In this document: positions 1 through 5,977 of the stretch, piece after piece
How the letters are laid out: each line of letters begins with the position of its first letter
Position numbering within the stretch: the stretch's first letter is position 1
Assembly (NCBI GenBank): GCA_002332755.1
Contig: DDBO01000008.1
Span: forward strand, 1 to 8,021
Length of the DNA: 8,021 nt
DNA from: Bacteroidales bacterium UBA2030
Lineage (GTDB): Bacteria > Bacteroidota > Bacteroidia > Bacteroidales > TTA-H9
Reading direction: 5' to 3'
Made by a program: the position numbers and the translations under genes
Notes under the pieces: generated by a model
Seen by the model: the letters and a program-made list of their open reading frames with translations, nothing else
Told to the model about the DNA's origin: nothing
The model's database searches: none

Positions 1-137
1 ATATCATCATAAAGAAAGTCCTCTCGTCCCAGGGCATACACAGGATGGCCATGCATTTTTAAGGCTCTGACGGCCATGTTGGCATAGCGGTCAGGATTGC
101 GGCTTACGCCGATAACCAGGGTGGGTTTGTGAAGCAT
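1..137 (-). CDS. CoA-binding (YccU-like Rossmann) protein, N-terminal part; gene cut by left window edge
   Basis: Read on the minus strand from an ATG at 137, the frame is open to the window edge and gives 45 codons beginning MLHKPTLVIGVSRNPDRY. The beta strand TLVIG, then S-R-N-P-x-R-Y, then an N-M-A-V-R-A-L helix and the second strand HPVYALG match the start of the small CoA-binding-domain proteins (about 120-140 residues, single Rossmann fold). These proteins are known to bind CoA or a related nucleotide, but their cellular role is not settled. The gene is transcribed away from murF, and a -7-like box lies 25 bases upstream of the ATG. Family assignment is fairly secure; function is not. 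The C-terminal two thirds cannot be seen. Confidence 0.8.
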   Translation of the reverse strand, partial: MLHKPTLVIGVSRNPDRYANMAVRALKMHGHPVYALGREDFLYDD

Positions 138-161
138 AATATTTAAACTGATATACAAATC

Positions 162-169
162 CAAAATTA
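162..169 (-). promoter_or_regulatory. Candidate Bacteroidota -7 box for the leftward CoA-binding gene
   Basis: The minus strand reads TAATTTTG here, an exact match to the Bacteroidota -7 consensus TAnnTTTG. It would place a transcription start near 155, leaving a leader of roughly 18 bases before the ATG at 137. No TTG -33 element is visible at the expected distance, so this is a one-box prediction in AT-rich DNA. Confidence 0.4.
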
Positions 170-224
170 TAGTTTTTTTGAACCTTTAGGGTAATTAATA
201 ACGCTACCTTACAACATTATAGCC

Positions 225-232
225 TAAATTTG
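225..232 (+). promoter_or_regulatory. Candidate Bacteroidota -7 box for the murF-anmK unit
   Basis: TAAATTTG matches TAnnTTTG and lies 18 bases before the ATG at 251, so the transcript would begin around 239 with a very short leader. A possible upstream TTG start codon for murF (230) falls inside this box, which argues for the ATG at 251 as the true start. A convincing -33 TTG is missing. Confidence 0.4.
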
Positions 233-250
233 CAACACGCTGATAGTATC

Positions 251-1522
251 ATGGAAGAACTTATTCAACTTTTCCTCCGCTCTGCCGGAGTTACTACCGA
301 CAGTCGTGCGGTAAAACCCGGGCAATTGTTTTTTGCCCTCAGAGGTGAAAATTTCGACGGTAACCAGTATGCATCTGGTGCTCTGGAGGCCGGAGCACTG
401 GCAGCCGTTGTAGATGATCCGGATGTAGTGAAGAGCGATCAATATATTTTTGTTAAAAATTCGCTGCAGGCCCTGCAAGCCCTCGCCCGATGGCACCGAC
501 AAAGCCTCACCTGTCCGGTAATAGGTATTACCGGTTCCAACGGGAAAACAACGACCAAAGAATTGATGGCACGTGTTCTTAACACGCAATTCAAAACGCA
601 TTTTACCCAAGGCAATCTCAACAATCACATTGGCGTGCCCTTGACCTTGCTAAATATTCCCAGGAATACGGAAATGATAGTCGTGGAAATGGGAGCCAAC
701 CATCCGGGTGAAATTGATTTTCTGAGTCGTATCGCCCAACCCGACTATGGACTGATTACCAATATAGGCAAGGCGCACCTGGAAGGATTCGGGGGATACG
801 AAGGAGTTATACGTACCAAAACCGAACTTTATCGCTATATACACGAAAAAGGAGGATCTGTATTTGTCAACGGATCCGATCCTCTACTGCTGAAACACAG
901 CGAACACCTGCAAAGAATTCTGTATAATCATCCTGACGCAATTGTAAAAGGTGAAATAATTAACGACGAAGGATATTTGACTTTTAAATTATTTATAAAA
1001 AATCAAAGCTTCGATATACAGTCGCAACTGATTGGAAGTTATAACCTGCCCAATTTATTGGCTGCAGCAGCCATAGGCCAGCATTTTGGGGTTAAGGCCG
1101 ACTCCATTGCGCAAGCCCTGGCCACCTACACTCCTACCAATAATCGCTCCCAATTGTTGATCACTCCCCACAACCGGGTCATCATGGATGCATACAATGC
1201 CAACCCATCCAGCATGACTGCAGCCCTTCAGAGTTTCAAAAAACAGCCCTTCAGACCCAAAGCCGTGATATTGGGCGAAATGCTGGAATTAGGCAGTGAA
1301 TCCCTTCAGGAGCATCAAAGTATAGCCCAATGGGCTGCTTCGGGAGAAATAGATGAAATTTTTCTTGCAGGAGAAGGGTTCAGGGAAGCGAAAGTCGGGA
1401 AATGGTTCGAAAACACATTATCCCTGAAAGAATATCTGGAAAAACACCCGCTGAAGGGTTATCTGATTCTGGTGAAAGGAAGCAGGGGAAATAAGCTGGA
1501 GCAAATCATTGATGTTTTGTAA
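251..1522 (+). CDS. murF: UDP-N-acetylmuramoyl-tripeptide--D-alanyl-D-alanine ligase (MurF)
   Basis: Cytoplasmic Mur ligase that joins D-Ala-D-Ala to UDP-MurNAc-tripeptide using ATP, completing the soluble peptidoglycan precursor. Seen in the sequence: an N-terminal UDP-substrate domain (about 1-85) with VTTDSR and GQLFFALRGENFDGN; the ATP-binding loop GITGSNGKTTTKE (92-104); EMGANHPGE (146-154); NIGKAHLEGFGG; and RTKTELY, whose Lys190 is the likely carbamylated lysine. DAYNANPSSM (313-322) lies in the C-terminal domain. At 423 residues it is slightly shorter than the E. coli enzyme (about 450). The ATG at 251 was preferred over an in-frame TTG at 230 because the protein then begins MEELIQLFL, as homologues do, and because the TTG lies in a probable promoter box. 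Its last 11 bases overlap anmK. It is not flanked by other division/cell-wall (dcw) genes. Identification is very secure. Confidence 0.95.
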   Translation: MEELIQLFLRSAGVTTDSRAVKPGQLFFALRGENFDGNQYASGALEAGALAAVVDDPDVVKSDQYIFVKNSLQALQALARWHRQSLTCPVIGITGSNGKTTTKELMARVLNTQFKTHFTQGNLNNHIGVPLTLLNIPRNTEMIVVEMGANHPGEIDFLSRIAQPDYGLITNIGKAHLEGFGGYEGVIRTKTELYRYIHEKGGSVFVNGSDPLLLKHSEHLQRILYNHPDAIVKGEIINDEGYLTFKLFIKNQSFDIQSQLIGSYNLPNLLAAAAIGQHFGVKADSIAQALATYTPTNNRSQLLITPHNRVIMDAYNANPSSMTAALQSFKKQPFRPKAVILGEMLELGSESLQEHQSIAQWAASGEIDEIFLAGEGFREAKVGKWFENTLSLKEYLEKHPLKGYLILVKGSRGNKLEQIIDVL

Positions 1523-2603
1523 AAAAGAAGAATACAGGGTTTTGGGACTCATGTCGGGTACCTCGCTCGACGGCTTAGATCTCGCCTATTGTCATTTCCA
1601 TAAAGTATCCCCCGGCCGGTGGGATTACAGGATATTAAAAGCAGAAACCCTTCCGTGGGAAGAAGCCTGGAAGAAGAAGATTCAGGCAGCCTTTCATTAC
1701 AGCGGGCCGGAACTCATTGAATTTCATTTTTCGCTGGGGCATGAATTTGGAAAGAGAGCTTCTCATTTTCTAAAAAAACATAACCTGGCTCCCGATTTCA
1801 TTGCCTCACACGGCCAAACCATATATCACCAGCCTGATTCCGGCTACACCTTTCAGGCTGGAAGCGGGGCCGCTATTGCTGCTCAAACCGGACTTCCCGT
1901 AATCTGCGACTTTAGGTCGGGTGATGTTGCCCTGGGTGGACAAGGCGCACCCCTGGTGCCGGCAGGTGATCGTCTCCTTTTTGGGGATTATGGCGCTTGT
2001 ATCAACCTGGGAGGATTCGCCAACCTAAGTTTTGACAATGAAAAAGGACAAAGAATCGCGTATGATATTTGTCCGGCAAACCTTGGGCTCAATTATTTTT
2101 CGGCTTTGGCAGGGATACCTTACGATAAAGACGGCATGTTGGCCAGCCAGGGAAAGGTTGACCCATTTTTGCTTGATGAACTTTTGGCGTTAGCGTATTT
2201 TCACATGCCTCCACCAAAATCGTTAGGAAGAGAATGGCTGGAGCATGAATTCATACCCATTCTTCAAGAAAAATCCCTATCTCCCCACGATGGTTTGCGT
2301 ACCCTCAACCAGTTTCTGGCGATTCTCATAAAGCAAGAAATAAGCAAAATACCCCATATGGGCAAAGGCATTTTGCTAACTGGAGGCGGAACTCACAATG
2401 CTTTTCTTATTCACCTGTTGCGTGAAGAAATGGGCTTACCGATCGTTGTTCCCGATGCTCAGCTGATAGATTTCAAAGAAGCCCTGATCTTTGCTTTTCT
2501 GGGGGTTTTATACGTAGAAGAAACACCCAATTGTCTCAACGAAGTCACCGGAGCACGGTACAACAACATCGGAGGTTGCCTGTATCAGGGAAGATTGTTT
2601 TAA
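1512..2603 (+). CDS. anmK: Anhydro-N-acetylmuramic acid kinase (AnmK)
   Basis: Cytoplasmic sugar kinase of the ASKHA fold. It uses ATP to open and phosphorylate 1,6-anhydroMurNAc to MurNAc-6-phosphate, returning wall turnover products to metabolism. Visible motifs: the phosphate-binding GLMSGTSLDG (12-21), ASHGQTIYH, DFRSGD (133-138), GGQGAPLVPAGD (142-153), INLGGFAN, the second nucleotide loop LLTGGGTHN (288-296) and a C-terminal PDAQLIDFKEALIFAFLG. Where many family members read FDTGPGN, this protein reads YDICPANLGLNY, a form I associate with Bacteroidota homologues. Length is 363 residues, normal for the family. The ATG at 1512 overlaps murF by 11 bases; a TTG directly before it at 1509 is a less likely start. 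GGAG at 1498-1501 lies ten bases upstream. The overlap implies co-transcription and probably coupled translation with murF. Confidence 0.94.
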   Translation: MFCKKEEYRVLGLMSGTSLDGLDLAYCHFHKVSPGRWDYRILKAETLPWEEAWKKKIQAAFHYSGPELIEFHFSLGHEFGKRASHFLKKHNLAPDFIASHGQTIYHQPDSGYTFQAGSGAAIAAQTGLPVICDFRSGDVALGGQGAPLVPAGDRLLFGDYGACINLGGFANLSFDNEKGQRIAYDICPANLGLNYFSALAGIPYDKDGMLASQGKVDPFLLDELLALAYFHMPPPKSLGREWLEHEFIPILQEKSLSPHDGLRTLNQFLAILIKQEISKIPHMGKGILLTGGGTHNAFLIHLLREEMGLPIVVPDAQLIDFKEALIFAFLGVLYVEETPNCLNEVTGARYNNIGGCLYQGRLF

Positions 2604-2606
2604 ACA

Positions 2607-2635
2607 ATTGTTAAAAAAATAACATTGTTAAAAAA
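2607..2635 (+). repeat. Two 12-bp direct repeats just after anmK
   Basis: ATTGTTAAAAAA occurs at 2607-2618 and again at 2624-2635, a 17-base period. A near-palindrome, ATTGTTTTAAACAAT (2594-2608), spans the anmK stop codon. These AT-rich elements could form hairpins, be a protein-binding site upstream of the ATPase promoter, or be simple low-complexity sequence. Confidence 0.5.
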
Positions 2636-2653
2636 TTAACAAAGCGGTTTTTT
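2625..2653 (+). terminator. Possible weak intrinsic terminator of murF-anmK
   Basis: TTGTTAA (2625-2631) and TTAACAA (2636-2642) form a perfect 7-bp inverted repeat around an AAAA loop. A run of six T follows at 2648-2653 after five intervening bases. The stem has only one G-C pair and the T-run is not adjacent, so termination would be inefficient. Some read-through into the ATPase operon is possible. Confidence 0.3.
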
Positions 2654-2708
2654 ATTCATAATCAGTCATTTTCAAACGCAAAAAGGGTTGATATATAGTT
2701 TTTTGGAT

Positions 2709-2738
2709 TTTGTAATAGAGGAATTAATCCTAATTTTG
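2709..2738 (+). promoter_or_regulatory. Bacteroidota-type promoter of the V-type ATPase operon
   Basis: TTTG at 2709-2712 and TAATTTTG at 2731-2738 are separated by 18 bases. This fits the Bacteroidota housekeeping pattern of a -33 TTTG/TTG and a -7 TAnnTTTG about 19 bases apart. Transcription would start near 2745, giving a leader of about 19 bases ending in an A-rich TAAAGAA before the ATG at 2764, with no Shine-Dalgarno. It is the only place in the window where both boxes occur at proper spacing and next to an operon start. Confidence 0.72.
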
Positions 2739-2763
2739 CCGCACGCAATATCCTTATAAAGAA

Positions 2764-3378
2764 ATGGAAAGCAAACTTCAGGAGCTCACTTCACGTATTT
2801 ATCGAGAAGGAATAGAGAAGGCCAGTGCAGAGGCCGCACAGATTAAAGAACAAGCCAGCCGCGAGGCTGCCGAGATGCTGGAAAATGCACGTCGTGAGGC
2901 TCATCGCATTGTAGAGGAAGCCCAAAAAGAGGCTGAAGAACTCCGGCGAAATGTCAGCAACGAAATCCGTATGTCCACCCGACAGGCAATGGCCGCCCTT
3001 CGCCAGCAAATCACCGAATTAATCACCACCCGTATGGTGGAAGGTCCCGTCAAAGATGCCTTCAACGACAGAGAATTCATTAAAAAATTAATTGAAACCA
3101 TCATTAAAAACTGGCAAAGTCAAAACAACGGCCAGGGAATGACCGTTATACTTCCCCCGGCAGAAGAAAAAGAACTGGGGGCCTGGCTCGAAACCAAAGG
3201 CCGACAACTGCTCACCACCGGTCTTGAAGTGGTTTACGACGAAAAAACCGGTAAAGGCTTCCGCATAGGTCCAGCCGACAAAAGCTACATTATTTCATTC
3301 ACCGAGGAAGATTTCGAAAACTTTTTCAGAACCTACCTGCGTCCGCGAACCATTAAACTGCTTTACGGAGGAGAATAA
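2764..3378 (+). CDS. atpE: V-type ATP synthase subunit E (peripheral stalk)
   Basis: Stator-stalk subunit that holds the A3B3 head against the membrane part. Residues about 1-95 form a long charged, Ala/Glu/Lys/Arg-rich helix with no proline until about 97 (for example EAAQIKEQASREAAEM), expected to be a coiled coil. The C-terminal part is globular: ILPPAEEKELG, then LEVVYDEKTGKGFRIGP starting at residue 154, then YLRPRTIKLLY near the end. Length, 204 residues, is normal for bacterial subunit E. It is the first gene after the promoter at 2709-2738 and its stop codon shares one base with the next start. No separate partner-stalk gene (subunit G/H) is seen in the window. Identity rests on architecture, the C-terminal motifs and operon position. 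Confidence 0.9.
   Translation: MESKLQELTSRIYREGIEKASAEAAQIKEQASREAAEMLENARREAHRIVEEAQKEAEELRRNVSNEIRMSTRQAMAALRQQITELITTRMVEGPVKDAFNDREFIKKLIETIIKNWQSQNNGQGMTVILPPAEEKELGAWLETKGRQLLTTGLEVVYDEKTGKGFRIGPADKSYIISFTEEDFENFFRTYLRPRTIKLLYGGE
3367..3373 (+). promoter_or_regulatory. Shine-Dalgarno-like GGAGGAG before the DUF2764 start
   Basis: GGAGGAG ends four bases before the ATG at 3378 and lies within the last codons of subunit E (Gly-Gly-Glu). It supports the start at 3378 in the TAATG overlap. Because it also encodes a glycine pair in the upstream protein, part of the match may be coincidental; most other starts in this operon lack such a site. Confidence 0.5.
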
Positions 3379-4205
3379 TGTCCGGCAGAAACTATTATTA
3401 TCTCGTTGCCGGGTTACCCGACCTAGCCATGGAGCAGGCTAAGGTTAAGGGTACACTTCAGGAACTACTCATCGAACTGAAGCAATACCTTCACCCGGCC
3501 GATTATCGTCTGGTAGAAAGGCTTTTCTGGCCTATCGACCATGGCAACATGTATCATCTTCTGTTAAAAACCGGAGAACCTTTTAAATCCGGCGGCCGCT
3601 TCAGTGCCGATGAACTGGAGGAAGAAATCAAGAATCCCACGCGTTTACCCGTTTATGTAGCCCGGTTCGTTCACGCATATAAAAACAATGAACCTCTTTG
3701 GCCGGACTTGAGTTGGGAAGATCAGTTGACGGCACTCTACCTGAATGAAATGTGCCAATCGCCCAACCGTTTTATGCGTCAATGGTTTTCCTTCGAACGC
3801 AACCTGCGCAATGTTCTCGCTGCCCTTACGGCCCGTAAATTTAAAATTGAGGTAAGTAAGGTCATTGTGGGTGATGATGAAATAAGCAAGGCCATAGCCC
3901 GAAGCCATGCCCGCGACTTTGGTATTGCAGACGAATTTCCAATGGTAGAAAAAATTTTACAGGTTTTTGAGACCACTGCATTGGCAGAGAGAGAAAAAAA
4001 CCTCGACATTTTGCGGTGGAACTATCTCGACGAACTGAATACCTTCAACTACTTCAGCATAGAAGTCATTCTCGCATTTTTAATCAAGCTACAAATAGTG
4101 CAGCGCTGGATAGCGCTGGATCCCAAAGCAGGAGCGGAGATTTTCCGCAGGCTGCTTAATGACCTTGAAAACAGTTACGAATTTCCAAAAGAGTTTACAA
4201 AATAA
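3378..4205 (+). CDS. DUF2764 family protein of the V-type ATPase operon (possible subunit C equivalent)
   Basis: A 275-residue soluble protein, apparently all-helical, with no signal peptide or membrane segment. It begins with RNYYYLVAGLPDL (4-16), which I recognise as the opening motif of the DUF2764 family found in V-type ATPase operons of Bacteroidota, and continues with RLVERLFWPIDHGN and an aromatic, acidic core. The C-terminal half (about 140-275) is helical with NLRNVLAALTARKFKIE and NYFSIEVILAFLIKLQIVQRW. The gene is locked between subunits E and A by one-base overlaps on both sides, so it must be made with the ATPase. Thermus and archaeal operons carry subunit C (and F) in this interval. 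A role as rotor-coupling subunit C, or as an assembly factor, is inferred; no catalytic motif is visible. The biochemical function is unproven as far as I know. Confidence 0.85.
   Translation: MSGRNYYYLVAGLPDLAMEQAKVKGTLQELLIELKQYLHPADYRLVERLFWPIDHGNMYHLLLKTGEPFKSGGRFSADELEEEIKNPTRLPVYVARFVHAYKNNEPLWPDLSWEDQLTALYLNEMCQSPNRFMRQWFSFERNLRNVLAALTARKFKIEVSKVIVGDDEISKAIARSHARDFGIADEFPMVEKILQVFETTALAEREKNLDILRWNYLDELNTFNYFSIEVILAFLIKLQIVQRWIALDPKAGAEIFRRLLNDLENSYEFPKEFTK
4102..4121 (+). repeat. Perfect 10-bp tandem duplication inside the DUF2764 gene
   Basis: AGCGCTGGAT is repeated twice head to tail at 4102-4111 and 4112-4121. The unit is not a multiple of three, so the copies are read in different frames (giving Arg-Trp-Ile then Ala-Leu-Asp, around residues 243-248). 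The reading frame is intact here. Confidence 0.8.
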
Positions 4206-5977
4206 TGAAAACCACGGCTAAAACTACTGGTAAAGTATCAGGCATCGTAGCCAATCTGGTAATAGTAGAAGTGGATGGCCCGGTGGCCCAAAACGAAATC
4301 TGCTATATCAGGCATGACGATGTGCGGCTCATGGCAGAAGTCATTAAAGTGGTCGGCAATAAGGCTTACACCCAGGTATTCGAAAGCACCCGAGGACTGA
4401 GGCCCGGCAATGCGGTTGAATTCGAAGGACACATGCTGCAAGCCACCCTGGGTCCGGGAATCCTTTCGAGTATTTACGACGGGCTGATGCACGACCTCCA
4501 CGAAATGACAGGTGTCTTTCTTAAACGCGGAGAATATACACGGGCCCTCGACCCCGACAAATTGTGGGATTTCACCCCCCTGGCCAAACCCGGCGACACT
4601 GTGGAAGCTGCCGACTGGCTCGGCGAAGTGATGGAAAACTCTATCCCCCATCGCATCATGGTACCCTTCGTTTTCGAAGGAAAATATACGGTTAAAAGTG
4701 TTGTACCTGCAGGGCAATACAAAGTAAACGACACCATTGCTGTTCTGACAGGTAAAGACGGAAAAGAATATCCGGTTACCATGGTACAATACTGGCCGGT
4801 AAAAAAAGCCATTAAAGCCTACCGCGATAAGCCCAGACCCTTCAAACTTCTGCAGACCGGTGTCAGAACCATCGATACCCTGAATCCCATAACCGAAGGG
4901 GGAACCGGATTTATCCCCGGACCCTTTGGCAGTGGTAAAACGGTGCTGCAACATGCGCTGTCGAAACAGGCCGAAGCCGATATTGTAATTGTTGCTGCCT
5001 GCGGTGAACGTGCCAACGAAGTAGTTGAGCTTTTTGTGGAATTCCCGGAGCTGGAAGACCCGCGTACAGGCCGTAAACTCATGGAACGCACCACCATCAT
5101 CGCCAATACCTCCAACATGCCGGTTGCTGCCCGTGAGGCTTCAGTATATACGGCCATGACCATCGCCGAATATTACCGTTCGATGGGTCACAAAATTCTG
5201 TTACTTGCAGACTCCACCTCACGTTGGGCACAGGCCTTGCGTGAAATGTCGAACCGAATGGAAGAACTTCCCGGTCCCGATGCTTTCCCCATGGACCTGC
5301 CCGCCATCATCTCCAACTTCTATTCGAGAGCAGGATTTGTTTACCTGAAAAACGGACATACCGGCTCCATTACCTTTATCGGCACTGTATCTCCTGCCGG
5401 TGGTAACCTTAAGGAACCTGTTACGGAATCAACCAAGAAGGTAGCCCGCGCATTTTATGCCCTATCGCAACAACGCGCCGACAGCAAACGCTACCCCGCT
5501 ATCGACCCCATCGATTCCTATTCGAAATACCTCGAATACCCCGAAGTGCAGGAAACTCTGAAAAAAACTGTGGCTGATAATTGGGTGGATAACGTCATGC
5601 AAATGAAAAATATTCTCATCAGGGGTAAGGAAGCAGCCGAGCAAATCAATATTCTGGGTGATGACGGTGTGCCTCTGGATTACCATCTTACCTACTGGAA
5701 ATCAGAGGTTATCGACAGCATCATTCTGCAACAGGATGCTTTCGACAACATCGACAGTAATACCCCAATGGACCGTCAGCGCTACATGGTGGATAAGGTA
5801 CTTGAAATATACAACACAGATTTTGAGTTCGACAGCTTCGAAGAAGTGAACCCATATTTCAAACGCATGATCAACACCCTGAAACAAATGAACTATTCCG
5901 GATTTATGTCGGAGGAATTCAAGCGGTTTGAAGAGGAATTGCAAAACATTATCGCAGAAAGGAAGGTACAGTCATGA
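4205..5977 (+). CDS. atpA: V-type ATP synthase subunit A (catalytic)
   Basis: Catalytic subunit of the A3B3 head, which hydrolyses or makes ATP in the cytoplasm while driving or being driven by the D-containing rotor. Seen: an N-terminal beta-barrel (GKVSGIVANLVIVEVDGPV), the family-specific bulge region (about 110-190), Walker A GPFGSGKT (239-246), CGERANE (266-272) with the probable catalytic base Glu268, and Walker B ending at Asp336 in LLLADSTSRW. GPDAFPMDLPA, VSPAGGNLKEPV and RYPAIDPIDSYSKYL follow. Length is 590 residues, typical for the family. CGERANE carries Ala where many archaeal and eukaryotic A subunits have Gly (GERGNE). The start shares one base with the DUF2764 stop and has no Shine-Dalgarno, suggesting coupled translation. 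The stop overlaps the atpB start by four bases. Whether the enzyme pumps H+ or Na+ cannot be told without subunit K. Confidence 0.96.
   Translation: MKTTAKTTGKVSGIVANLVIVEVDGPVAQNEICYIRHDDVRLMAEVIKVVGNKAYTQVFESTRGLRPGNAVEFEGHMLQATLGPGILSSIYDGLMHDLHEMTGVFLKRGEYTRALDPDKLWDFTPLAKPGDTVEAADWLGEVMENSIPHRIMVPFVFEGKYTVKSVVPAGQYKVNDTIAVLTGKDGKEYPVTMVQYWPVKKAIKAYRDKPRPFKLLQTGVRTIDTLNPITEGGTGFIPGPFGSGKTVLQHALSKQAEADIVIVAACGERANEVVELFVEFPELEDPRTGRKLMERTTIIANTSNMPVAAREASVYTAMTIAEYYRSMGHKILLLADSTSRWAQALREMSNRMEELPGPDAFPMDLPAIISNFYSRAGFVYLKNGHTGSITFIGTVSPAGGNLKEPVTESTKKVARAFYALSQQRADSKRYPAIDPIDSYSKYLEYPEVQETLKKTVADNWVDNVMQMKNILIRGKEAAEQINILGDDGVPLDYHLTYWKSEVIDSIILQQDAFDNIDSNTPMDRQRYMVDKVLEIYNTDFEFDSFEEVNPYFKRMINTLKQMNYSGFMSEEFKRFEEELQNIIAERKVQS
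5961..5966 (+). promoter_or_regulatory. Shine-Dalgarno-like GGAAGG before atpB
   Basis: GGAAGG lies seven bases upstream of the ATG at 5974, within the end of atpA. Together with the ATGA overlap it supports termination-reinitiation, which would help keep subunits A and B equal in amount. Confidence 0.45.

Noticed and set aside
230..250. TTG start extending murF by seven residues
   Set aside because: The extension (MQHADSI) is not a usual MurF N-terminus and the TTG overlaps a likely -7 promoter box.
1509..1511. TTG start for anmK one codon before the ATG
   Set aside because: An ATG directly follows, and TTG offers no better ribosome-binding spacing.
4238..4954. A 238-codon open frame on the minus strand opposite atpA
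   Set aside because: Same situation: antisense shadow of a clear catalytic ATPase gene, with no promoter or recognisable domain.
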